DNA from: Citricoccus zhacaiensis
GTDB lineage: Bacteria; Actinomycetota; Actinomycetes; Actinomycetales; Micrococcaceae
DNA length: 64,000 nt
NCBI RefSeq assembly: GCF_014645315.1
Contig: NZ_BMLQ01000004.1
Span: 1 to 64,000, forward strand
Direction: 5' to 3'
The first letter of the stretch is position 1; each line of letters begins with the position of its first letter. The notes beneath the pieces are model-generated. The model saw nothing but the letters and a program-made list of their open reading frames with translations, was not told the origin of the DNA and did not search any database. Made by a program: the position numbers and the translations under genes. Below, piece by piece: positions 22,119-29,859 of this stretch.

Positions 22119-23677
22119 GTGTGGAAACCCCGGTTCTGCCCGATCCGTACATCCCTGGATCGGGGACGCCGGACTTCACGGTGGGCCACTACGACCTGCA
22201 GCTGGAGGTCAAGCTGGCCGCCAACCGGATCGCCGGGAAGGCCCGCCTCGACGGGACCGTCCTGCGGCCGGCCAAGCGGATCGAGCTCGATCTGCATGAG
22301 CTCTCGGTCAGCAAGGTCACCGCTGCCTCGGAGGGCCGTACCGTGAAGGTCGCCAAGTCCGCTGCGCGCCGAGGCCGGCTGGTCGTCGACCTGGCCACCA
22401 GGCTCGACGCCGGTGCTCCCCTGACCCTCGAGGTCACCTACGCAGGGGTGCCGAAGATGCTGGACGGGCCATGGGGTGAGATCGGCTGGGAAGAACTGGA
22501 CGACGGGGTGCTGGTGGCGGGCCAGCCCAATGGCGCGGCCACCTGGTTCCCGTGCGTGGACCACCCGTCCGTGAAGTCCACCTACCACTTCACCGTGGCC
22601 ACGGATGCCGGATACCTGCCGGTCTGCAACGGCCTGCCCACCGGTCACCGCCGCCGGTCCTCCCGTGAGGAGTGGACCTGGGAGCTGCGTGACCCGGCCC
22701 CCACCTACCTGGTCACCCTGCAGATCGGCCGGTACCAGCTGGTCGCCGTGCCGGAACACCCCACGGGGCGCCACCGCGCCACCGGCCCCTTCCGGCAGCG
22801 GGTGCGGGGCCTGGTGCAGGACCTGCTGCCGGGCACGGACGGGGACTGGCGTCCCGGTCATGCCCCGGAGAGCGGAGACGGCCAGGAGGACCAGGGCCGG
22901 TACGAGGACGAGGGCCAGCGCGAGGGCGAGGGCCACGACGAGATGGGCCTTGCGGGCGTGGCCGACCACGAGCCGGCTCCCGTGTTCCTGGCAGTATCCC
23001 CGGCCCTGCAGGACCGCGCCCTGGAGGCCCTGGGGCGGCAGACCGAGATGATGGCGTGCTTCAGCTGGCACTTCGGTCCCTACCCCTTCGACCGGTACAC
23101 GGCCGTGGTGACGGACGACGTGCTGGAGATCCCGCTGGAGGCGGCGTCCCTGTCCATCTTCGGGGCCAATCACCTGACGGGTTCCTGGGCCGCCGAGCGG
23201 CTGGTGGCCCACGAGCTGGCGCACCAGTGGTTCGGCAACGCGCTGACCCTGCGACGATGGCAGGACATCTGGTTGCACGAGGGGTTCGCCTGCTACAGCG
23301 AATGGCTGTGGGGTGCGGAGTCGGGGCATGGCACGCTGACCTCGCTGGCCCGCACCGCCTGGCGAGGACTGGCGCTGAAGGCCAAGGACCTAGTGGTGGC
23401 GGACCCGGGGCCCGAGCTGATGTTCGACGACCGCATCTACAAACGCGGGGCCCTGACCCTGTTCGCCCTCAACCGGGCTGTGGGCGACGAGGTGTTCACG
23501 GAGCTGATCCGCTCCTGGGTGGCAGAGCACCGGCACTCCTCCGTGGACACGGGGATGTTCCTGGACCACGCCGACCGCCAGGCCGAGGCGGCCGGTCACC
23601 CGGCCGGTCATGCACGTGCGGTCATGCGGCCCTGGCTGTGCGAGTCCGCACTGCCGGCCTTCCCCACGTCACGCTGA
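22115..23677 (+). CDS. M1 family zinc aminopeptidase coupled to the NRPS
   Basis: Short M1 (gluzincin) metallopeptidase of 520 residues. An N-terminal beta domain (about 15-215) is followed by the catalytic domain with HELAH (zinc His366 and His370) and the third ligand Glu389 in HEGFA, exactly 18 residues later. The exopeptidase motif is IPLEAASLSIFG instead of GAMEN. A hydrophilic, Asp/Glu/Gly-rich insertion (about 240-285) splits the region between the two domains. No signal peptide is evident, so it is probably cytosolic. Its GTG overlaps the NRPS stop in a GTGA, so the two are cotranslated. In epsilon-polylysine producers peptidases adjacent to or associated with pls degrade or trim the product; this is the likely role, by inference. 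Confidence 0.88.
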   Translation: MSVETPVLPDPYIPGSGTPDFTVGHYDLQLEVKLAANRIAGKARLDGTVLRPAKRIELDLHELSVSKVTAASEGRTVKVAKSAARRGRLVVDLATRLDAGAPLTLEVTYAGVPKMLDGPWGEIGWEELDDGVLVAGQPNGAATWFPCVDHPSVKSTYHFTVATDAGYLPVCNGLPTGHRRRSSREEWTWELRDPAPTYLVTLQIGRYQLVAVPEHPTGRHRATGPFRQRVRGLVQDLLPGTDGDWRPGHAPESGDGQEDQGRYEDEGQREGEGHDEMGLAGVADHEPAPVFLAVSPALQDRALEALGRQTEMMACFSWHFGPYPFDRYTAVVTDDVLEIPLEAASLSIFGANHLTGSWAAERLVAHELAHQWFGNALTLRRWQDIWLHEGFACYSEWLWGAESGHGTLTSLARTAWRGLALKAKDLVVADPGPELMFDDRIYKRGALTLFALNRAVGDEVFTELIRSWVAEHRHSSVDTGMFLDHADRQAEAAGHPAGHARAVMRPWLCESALPAFPTSR

Positions 23678-24391
23678 CGCCGCGCGAGTTCCTTCGGACC
23701 CTGGCCCGGCCGGCGGCAGGAGCACGACGGCGCCGAGCAGGTGCTCGGGGGCATGGCCGCCTGGCCAGTCGCGGTCTGGGACGATGACGGAACCGGGCCG
23801 GTCCGGCACCGCCAGCTCCAGGGTCCCGGGCACCGTGACCGCCACGTCTGCCGGGTCGCCGGTGAATCCGGTGCCCTGGGCTTTGACGAGGGCTTCCTTG
23901 GCGCACCACAGCTGGCCGTGGGTGCCCGGGCGGACGTGATCCTCCAGGGCACCGAGCAGCCGCTCCTCCTCCGCGGAGAAGCCGACGCCGGCCAGTTCGG
24001 AGGGTGCGGCAAACGCCGCGGACCCTGCCTGCTCGAGATCGACCCCGATCCGCCAGCCCGCCGCCGTGTCCGACGCCCCGAGCCAGGCGGTGGCGAGCCA
24101 GCCTCCGGCCCGGCTGAAGCTCACGGCCGGCAGTGGCGCGGCCAGGTCCCCCGGTGCAAGCGCGTCCGGGCCCCGCCGGCGCCGGGCCAACCGGCTGTGT
24201 CGCAGCTCCGGCTGGCCGTGGTCCTCGGACCCGCACTGGGGACAGCGATGGGTGACCTCGAAGGTCCCCGGCCGGTGCCCCAGGGACACCGCAAGGAAGT
24301 CGAGGGCCTCACGGCGCTGGTCACCGGTCCGGGGACCGGTGACCACCACGTGCCATCCCGGGCCCGACGCCGGCCCGTCACCTGTGCCCAT
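23669..24391 (-). CDS. 4'-phosphopantetheinyl transferase (Sfp type)
   Basis: Transfers the phosphopantetheine arm of CoA to a carrier-protein serine. The 240-residue protein has the magnesium-binding GVDLEQ (near 121-126) and the family signature WCAKEALVKAQG (near 173-184). Three Cys/His residues near CPQCGSEDHG (about 43-52) are an added feature of some actinobacterial members. ATG 24391 is preferred (GGGAAAG about 8 bases upstream); a GTG at 24451 directly beside the pheT stop would add 20 residues. It follows pheT on the same strand and its 3' end overlaps the M1 peptidase gene by 9 bases. It probably activates Ser552 of the NRPS. Confidence 0.88.
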   Translation of the reverse strand: MGTGDGPASGPGWHVVVTGPRTGDQRREALDFLAVSLGHRPGTFEVTHRCPQCGSEDHGQPELRHSRLARRRRGPDALAPGDLAAPLPAVSFSRAGGWLATAWLGASDTAAGWRIGVDLEQAGSAAFAAPSELAGVGFSAEEERLLGALEDHVRPGTHGQLWCAKEALVKAQGTGFTGDPADVAVTVPGTLELAVPDRPGSVIVPDRDWPGGHAPEHLLGAVVLLPPAGPGSEGTRAASA

Positions 24392-24452
24392 GGTCCCTGC
24401 TTTCCCTGCCTGCCCTGCTGGCGGTGTCCCCGACCTCGTGGCCGAATACACG

Positions 24453-27092
24453 CTAGCGCTGGACGGCTCCGTGGCGCCGGGCGGCCAGCTCGGTGGCGGC
24501 CGTGCGGGCCGCGGAGGCCTCGTCCGCGGTCAGGGTCCGGTCCGGGGCACGGAAGCGCAGCGAGAAGGCCAGTGACTGGTGGCCGTCCTCCACGCCCTGC
24601 CCGGAGTAGACGTCGAAGAGCCTGATGTCCTCGAGCAGCTCCCCCGCTCCCTCACGCAGGGTCTCCAGGACGTCTCCCGCCACCACGTCGTCCGCGACCA
24701 CGAGGGCCACGTCCTGGCTGGTCAGCGGGAAGGTGGATATCGGCCGGGCCACCACCACGTCCTCCGCTGCGGCGATCAGGGCGTCCAGGTCGAGCTCCAT
24801 GGCCACGGTGCGGGCGGGCAGGTCCGCGTCCTCGAGCCAAGACGGCAACAGTTCCCCGGCCACGCCGATGACGGTTCCGTCGGCATCGGTGGCACCATCC
24901 GAACCCGCAGGACCGGCCAACCGCAGCTCGGCCGTGCGTCCCGGGTGGAAGGCCTGATGGGATCCCTGGGCGACCCGCAGGTCCACGCCGAGGATCGCTG
25001 CGGCGTCCAGGGCGGCACCGAGGGCGTCCTGCCAGTCGTACGTACCGGGTTGGTGGCCGGCACCGGGTGCGGAGTCGTGCCCCGTGAGGACGGCGGCCAG
25101 GTGCCGCGGCTGGTCAGGGATGCCGGCCTCCAGGTCCGCCAGCACCTCGTCCGCGGGGCGGGCGCCCAGTGGCGGGATCGTGGCCGAGCCCAACTGCTCA
25201 CCAGGCAGGAAGACCAGCCCGGACTCGTAGAGGGCCAGGTCCCGGAAACCGCGGGAGTGGTTGCGGCGGGCGATGTCCAGCAGCCCGGGCAGCAGGGAGG
25301 TGCGCAGGTACCCGAACTCGGCGGAGATCGGATTGGCCAGGTGCACCATCCTCTGCGCTGCGCCCTCGTCCGCGGTGGCGGAGCCGAAGAAGCGGTTCTG
25401 CGCCTCGGACACGAAGGGGTAGGCCAGCACCTCGGTCAGACCGGCGTCGGCCAGTCCCTGGACCACCCGGCGCCGGGCCGCCTGTTCCCGGGTCAGCCCG
25501 CGCCCCGGAGGGGCCACCGGGAGGGTGGACGGGATCTGGTCGTACCCGATCAGGCGGGCGATCTCCTCAACCAGGTCGTCCCGGATCTCCAGGTCGTGGC
25601 GCCAGGTGGGGGCGGTGACGGTGAAGACCGTCCCCGCCGGGCCGGCGTCGGGATGTCCTGCACACGGTGCCGTGCCGCGCTCGACCGTGGCACCCAGATC
25701 CCGCAGGGTGGTCTCGATCTGGTCCTCGGTGTACTCGATGCCCATGCGGGCCCCCGGGTAGGAGGCCGGCAGCTCGATGACGCTCGGCTCCGGACGGGTG
25801 CCCACCTCGGTGATCCCCGCGTCAGCGGTGCCGCCGGCCAGCTCGACGAGCAGCTGGACGGCGCGCTCGGCCGCCTCGTCCGCGATCTCCCAGTCCACGC
25901 CGCGCTCGTTGCGCTTGGAGGCCTCGGAGGGCAGGCGATGCCGGCGGCGGGTCCGCCCCATGGACACGGGGTCGAAGTGGGCGGACTCGATGACGATCGT
26001 GGTGGTGGACTCGGACACCTCGGTCTCGCCGCCGCCCATGACGCCGGCCAGGCCGATCGGTCCACGGTCGTCGGTGATGAGCAGGTCCTCGGCGGAGAGT
26101 GTCCGTGACTTGCCGTCCAGGGTGGTCAGCGTCTCTCCCTCGGCGGCACGGCGGACCACGATTGGGCCCTGCAGCTTCGCCGCGTCATAGAAGTGCAGTG
26201 GCTGCCCGAGTTCCCACATGACGTAGTTGGAGATGTCCACGGCCAGGGAGATGGACCGCATGCCGGCCAGGCGCAGGCGCTGGGCCATCCATGGCGGGGT
26301 AGGACGGTTCGGGTCGATGCCGGTGACGGTGCGGGTCACGAAGCGGTCGCAGCCGGGGACGCCGTAGATGGGGCGCTCGTCCTCCAGGCGCACGGGGTGG
26401 CCCTGGCCGTTCGGCTCGGGGGCCGTGACCAGGGAGGCCGGATCGGTGAAGGGCAGCCCGGTGGCGTGCGCGTACTCGCGGCCCACGCCGCGGATGGAGA
26501 AGGCATAGCTGCGGTCCGCGGTCACGTTGATCTCGGCGGCCTCGTCCCGCAGGTGCAGGAGGTCGTACACGTCCGTGCCGGGCTCAGGGTCGTTGCCGTT
26601 CTCGGGCGAGAAGCCGAGGGAGGACAGCACGATGATGCCGTCGTGGTCCTCACCCAGGCCGAGCTCGCGCGCCGAGGCGATCATCCCGGCGGAGAGGTGG
26701 CCATAGGTCTGGCGCGGGGTGATGCGGAAGTCACCGGGGAGCACGGCGCCGGGCAGGGTGACGACGACCTTGTCCCCCACCTGGAAGTTGTGGGCGCCGC
26801 AGACGATGCCCTGCACTCCGGAGGGGTCGATGCCCTCGCCGGACAGGGTCTGCTCCTGGCCTTCGGGCACCACGCGGACCTGGCACCAGTTGATGGTCTT
26901 GCCGTTCTTCTGCGGCTCGGGGACCATCTCCAGGACCTCGCCGACCACGAGGGGGCCGGAGAGCTCGTCCAGGGGACGGTGGACGTCCTCCTCCTCGAAG
27001 CCGACCCTCACGAGGTCGGCCATGACGTCCTCGGCGGTCGCGTCCGCCGGGACCGGGACATATTCACGAAGCCATGACAGCGGGATGCGCAC
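24453..27092 (-). CDS. pheT: Phenylalanine--tRNA ligase beta subunit
   Basis: Large subunit of the alpha2-beta2 PheRS. The 879-residue chain starts MRIPLSWLREYVPVP and contains the EMAP-like tRNA-binding domain (about 40-155), the B3/B4 editing domain, the B5 domain (about 440-530) and the C-terminal anticodon-binding FDX domain (about 785-878, FPLTSQDVALVV). It is somewhat longer than the E. coli protein (795) because of Gly/Ala/Asp-rich inserts. It follows pheS by 6 bases and is followed by the transferase gene. Confidence 0.97.
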   Translation of the reverse strand: MRIPLSWLREYVPVPADATAEDVMADLVRVGFEEEDVHRPLDELSGPLVVGEVLEMVPEPQKNGKTINWCQVRVVPEGQEQTLSGEGIDPSGVQGIVCGAHNFQVGDKVVVTLPGAVLPGDFRITPRQTYGHLSAGMIASARELGLGEDHDGIIVLSSLGFSPENGNDPEPGTDVYDLLHLRDEAAEINVTADRSYAFSIRGVGREYAHATGLPFTDPASLVTAPEPNGQGHPVRLEDERPIYGVPGCDRFVTRTVTGIDPNRPTPPWMAQRLRLAGMRSISLAVDISNYVMWELGQPLHFYDAAKLQGPIVVRRAAEGETLTTLDGKSRTLSAEDLLITDDRGPIGLAGVMGGGETEVSESTTTIVIESAHFDPVSMGRTRRRHRLPSEASKRNERGVDWEIADEAAERAVQLLVELAGGTADAGITEVGTRPEPSVIELPASYPGARMGIEYTEDQIETTLRDLGATVERGTAPCAGHPDAGPAGTVFTVTAPTWRHDLEIRDDLVEEIARLIGYDQIPSTLPVAPPGRGLTREQAARRRVVQGLADAGLTEVLAYPFVSEAQNRFFGSATADEGAAQRMVHLANPISAEFGYLRTSLLPGLLDIARRNHSRGFRDLALYESGLVFLPGEQLGSATIPPLGARPADEVLADLEAGIPDQPRHLAAVLTGHDSAPGAGHQPGTYDWQDALGAALDAAAILGVDLRVAQGSHQAFHPGRTAELRLAGPAGSDGATDADGTVIGVAGELLPSWLEDADLPARTVAMELDLDALIAAAEDVVVARPISTFPLTSQDVALVVADDVVAGDVLETLREGAGELLEDIRLFDVYSGQGVEDGHQSLAFSLRFRAPDRTLTADEASAARTAATELAARRHGAVQR

Positions 27093-27098
27093 GGGTGA

Positions 27099-28169
27099 TC
27101 AGATCTCCATTCCGAAGTGCTGGGAGAAGCGGACGTCGCCCTCGATCATGTCTCGCATGTCGAGGACCTCATTACGGAACATCAGGGTGCGTTCCACGCC
27201 CATGCCGAAGGCGAACCCGGAGTAGATCTCCGGGTCCAGCCCGGCGGCACGCAGCACGTTCGGGTGCACCATGCCGCAGCCGCCCCATTCGATCCACTGC
27301 GGACCGCCCTTGGCGCCGGGGTGCCAGATGTCCATCTCCGCGCTGGGCTCGGTGAAGGGGAAGAAGTTGGAGCGCAGCCGGATCGTGGCCTCGGGCCCGA
27401 ACATCTGACGGGCGAAGTACTCCAGCGTGCCGCGCAGGTCCGCCATGGTCAGGCCCTTGTCCACGGCCAGACCCTCGAACTGGTGGAAGACCGGGGTGTG
27501 GGTGGCGTCCAGCTCATCGGTACGGAAGGTCCGGCCGGGCGAGAGCACGTACACGGGGACGCCACGCTCGAGCATGGCGCGCATCTGCACGGGCGAGGTC
27601 TGCGTCCGCAGCAGGAGGTGGGATTCGGCAGGGTCCACGAAGAAGGTGTCCTGCATCTCGCGGGCCGGGTGGTCCGGCTTGAAGTTCAGCGCATCGAAGT
27701 TGTACCACTCCGACTCGAGCTCGGGCCCCTCGGCGATCTCCCAGCCCATGCCGATGAAGATGTCCGAGACGCGCTCCTGCAGCACGGACAGCGGGTGCCG
27801 GGCACCCACGCGCCGGCGGCGCACAGCCGTGGTGACGTCCACGGTCTCCTCGACGAGCATGCGGGCGGCGTGCTCGGCCTCGAGGACTTCGGTGCGGGCC
27901 GCGAGCGCCCGTTCCATGGACTTGCGGGCCCCGCCCATGAGCTTGCCGGCCACGGCCTTCTGGTCCTTGGCCAGCTTGCCGATCCCCCGGTTCGCCAGCG
28001 TCAGCGGCGCCTTCTCTCCCGTGTGGGCCAGTCGGGCCGCCTTGAGCTCATCGAGGTCGGCGGCGGCGGCGAAGGCCTCCAGGGCCTGCTCGACGGCGGC
28101 ATGCACCGCGGTCTCGTCGGCCGGGGAGATCTCCGGCCCGTTGGCGTCCGACTGGGGGGTTTCCGTCAT
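27099..28169 (-). CDS. pheS: Phenylalanine--tRNA ligase alpha subunit
   Basis: Catalytic subunit of PheRS, class II fold, 356 residues. The N-terminal coiled coil (about 15-90) binds tRNA. Motif 2 includes [20 protein letters not shown] and motif 3 is [16 protein letters not shown] prefer ATG 28169; a TTG three codons upstream has a ribosome site too close to be useful. pheS and pheT form an operon with the phosphopantetheinyl transferase behind. Confidence 0.96.
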   Translation of the reverse strand: MTETPQSDANGPEISPADETAVHAAVEQALEAFAAAADLDELKAARLAHTGEKAPLTLANRGIGKLAKDQKAVAGKLMGGARKSMERALAARTEVLEAEHAARMLVEETVDVTTAVRRRRVGARHPLSVLQERVSDIFIGMGWEIAEGPELESEWYNFDALNFKPDHPAREMQDTFFVDPAESHLLLRTQTSPVQMRAMLERGVPVYVLSPGRTFRTDELDATHTPVFHQFEGLAVDKGLTMADLRGTLEYFARQMFGPEATIRLRSNFFPFTEPSAEMDIWHPGAKGGPQWIEWGGCGMVHPNVLRAAGLDPEIYSGFAFGMGVERTLMFRNEVLDMRDMIEGDVRFSQHFGMEI

Positions 28170-28342
28170 GGTGGGCAACGACCTTCATGTCCTGAGGTTG
28201 CGAATGTAGAAAAACGTAGCTTTGCGGTTCTGACTTTGGGTGTGGCCACCCGCACCCGGCGGAAGGCCTTGGCCAGTCTAATGGCCGGAGAGCCGGCACG
28301 GCGTACCGACGACGTCTCGACCTGTCCGGGCAGAATGGGCCC

Positions 28343-28759
28343 ATGCCCCTCCGCCTGCGGTTTCGCCAGCTGTGGAATGTCGCGAACCTGACCACGCCCC
28401 TGGGGCTGGTCCTGGCCTTAGCTGCGGGCTGCCGGGTCCAGCATGGCCCGGACGGCCTGATCCTTGCCTTCGGCTACCGGTGGGCCTTTCCCGACGGCGG
28501 CGCCTTCACCGTCGGCAACATGGTCCTGTTCCGGCCCCACACCGCTCCGACCGCCCGGCTGCTGGAGCACGAGTCCCGGCATGCCACCCAGTACGCGTGG
28601 TGCCTGGGGCTGCCGTTCCTGGTGCTGTACTTCACCGCGGCCGGCTGGTCCTTGCTGCGTACCGGGGATCCGGCCTCGCGGAATCCCTTCGAGCGCCAGG
28701 CCGGCCTGGTGACCGGCGGCTACCGCGAGCGCCCGGTCCGGTGGCCACGGCGGCGGTAG
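28343..28759 (+). CDS. Small membrane-associated protein with HExxH motif
   Basis: Unrecognised 138-residue protein. It has one or two hydrophobic stretches (about 17-30 and 90-106) and a conserved-looking EHESRHATQYAWCLG near 75-90 that contains HESRH, an HExxH zincin-type motif. No second zinc ligand can be assigned confidently. Similar small proteins are found in Arthrobacter relatives as hypothetical. It diverges from pheS and converges on the flavin oxidoreductase gene. No ribosome site is obvious before ATG 28343, so it may be leaderless. Function unknown. Confidence 0.65.
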   Translation: MPLRLRFRQLWNVANLTTPLGLVLALAAGCRVQHGPDGLILAFGYRWAFPDGGAFTVGNMVLFRPHTAPTARLLEHESRHATQYAWCLGLPFLVLYFTAAGWSLLRTGDPASRNPFERQAGLVTGGYRERPVRWPRRR

Positions 28760-28801
28760 AGGGTTAGTCGGCCGGAGCTTGTCCGCCGTGTCCTGTGGGA
28801 C

Positions 28802-29791
28802 TCAGAGCCAGGTTTCGGCCAGCAGTTCCAGGGAGCGGTCCCGCACGGCAGGATCAAAGGCATAGGTGACGGTAATGAGCTCATCGGCGCCGGTACGTTC
28901 CACGAATTCCTCCAGCTGGGCCTTCACCGTCGAGGGGGCGCCAACGGCCTTGATCCGCAGCATGGGGTTGCCCTCTCCGCCAGGACCGGAAAGGGTGTCC
29001 GGGTCCACGGGCGGCTGGAGCCTGCGGCGCTGCCCGCGCTGGATGTCGAGGAACATCTGCTCGATCACCGTGTGTTCCCGTGTTGCCTCCTGGTCGGTGG
29101 CGGCCACCATCACGTTGATGCCCGCCATCACGTAGGGCTCGTCGATCTGCGCGGTGGGTGCATCGGCCGTGAAGGAGTCCCGGTACACCTGGATGGCCTG
29201 ATCGAGCTGGTCGGGGGCGAAATGCGAGGCCAGGGAGAACGGTAGGCCCAGCTGGCCGGCGATGGACGCTCCGTTGACGGTCGATCCAAGGACCCAGATG
29301 GGCACCTCGGTCCCAGCGGACACGGCGGACATGATGGGCACGCTGTGGGCGGTTCCGGTCTCGCTGAACCAGCCCTGCAGATCGTAGATGCTCTGGGCAA
29401 AGGCCTGCGGCTCGGCCGAGGATCGGCTCAAGGCCTGGGCGGTCATCATGTCCGTTCCCGGAGCACGCCCCAGACCCAGGTCGATCCGGTCCCCATGGAT
29501 GTTGGCCAGGGTCCCATACTGTTCGGCCACCATCAGCGGGGCATGGTTGGGCAGCATGACTCCCCCGGAGCCCAGGCGAATCCGTTCAGTGACCGATGCG
29601 GCCTGGGAAATCAGCAGTGCGGTGGCACTCGACGCCAGATTGGGGGTGTTGTGGTGCTCCGCGAACCAGATCCGGTGAAAGCCCAGCTGATCAGCGATGC
29701 GGGCCGAATCCATCGAGGCGGCGATACCGTCCCGGGCAGTGGATCCCTCGGAGATGGAGACCAGATCAAGAATGCTCAGGGGCACAGACAA
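28802..29791 (-). CDS. LLM-class flavin-dependent oxidoreductase
   Basis: Luciferase-like TIM-barrel enzyme of about 329 residues that would use reduced FMN or F420. Recognisable pieces: LSILDLVSISEGSTARDGI at the N-terminus, HRIWFAEHHNTPNLASSA, LGLGRAPGTD and PIWVLGSTVNGASIAGQLG, all typical of the group 1 MsnO8-like subfamily. The start is uncertain: TTG 29791 has GAGG 11 bases upstream; GTG 29785 is an alternative. It lies 68 bases downstream of the siderophore-interacting protein on the same strand and may be in that iron-regulated operon. Substrate unknown. Confidence 0.85.
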   Translation of the reverse strand: MSVPLSILDLVSISEGSTARDGIAASMDSARIADQLGFHRIWFAEHHNTPNLASSATALLISQAASVTERIRLGSGGVMLPNHAPLMVAEQYGTLANIHGDRIDLGLGRAPGTDMMTAQALSRSSAEPQAFAQSIYDLQGWFSETGTAHSVPIMSAVSAGTEVPIWVLGSTVNGASIAGQLGLPFSLASHFAPDQLDQAIQVYRDSFTADAPTAQIDEPYVMAGINVMVAATDQEATREHTVIEQMFLDIQRGQRRRLQPPVDPDTLSGPGGEGNPMLRIKAVGAPSTVKAQLEEFVERTGADELITVTYAFDPAVRDRSLELLAETWL

Positions 29792-29859
29792 TTGTCGTCG
29801 TTCCTCACGTTGGCAGAAGCAGGTGCGTACGTCAGGGACAACCACCGCTGACGGACTTT

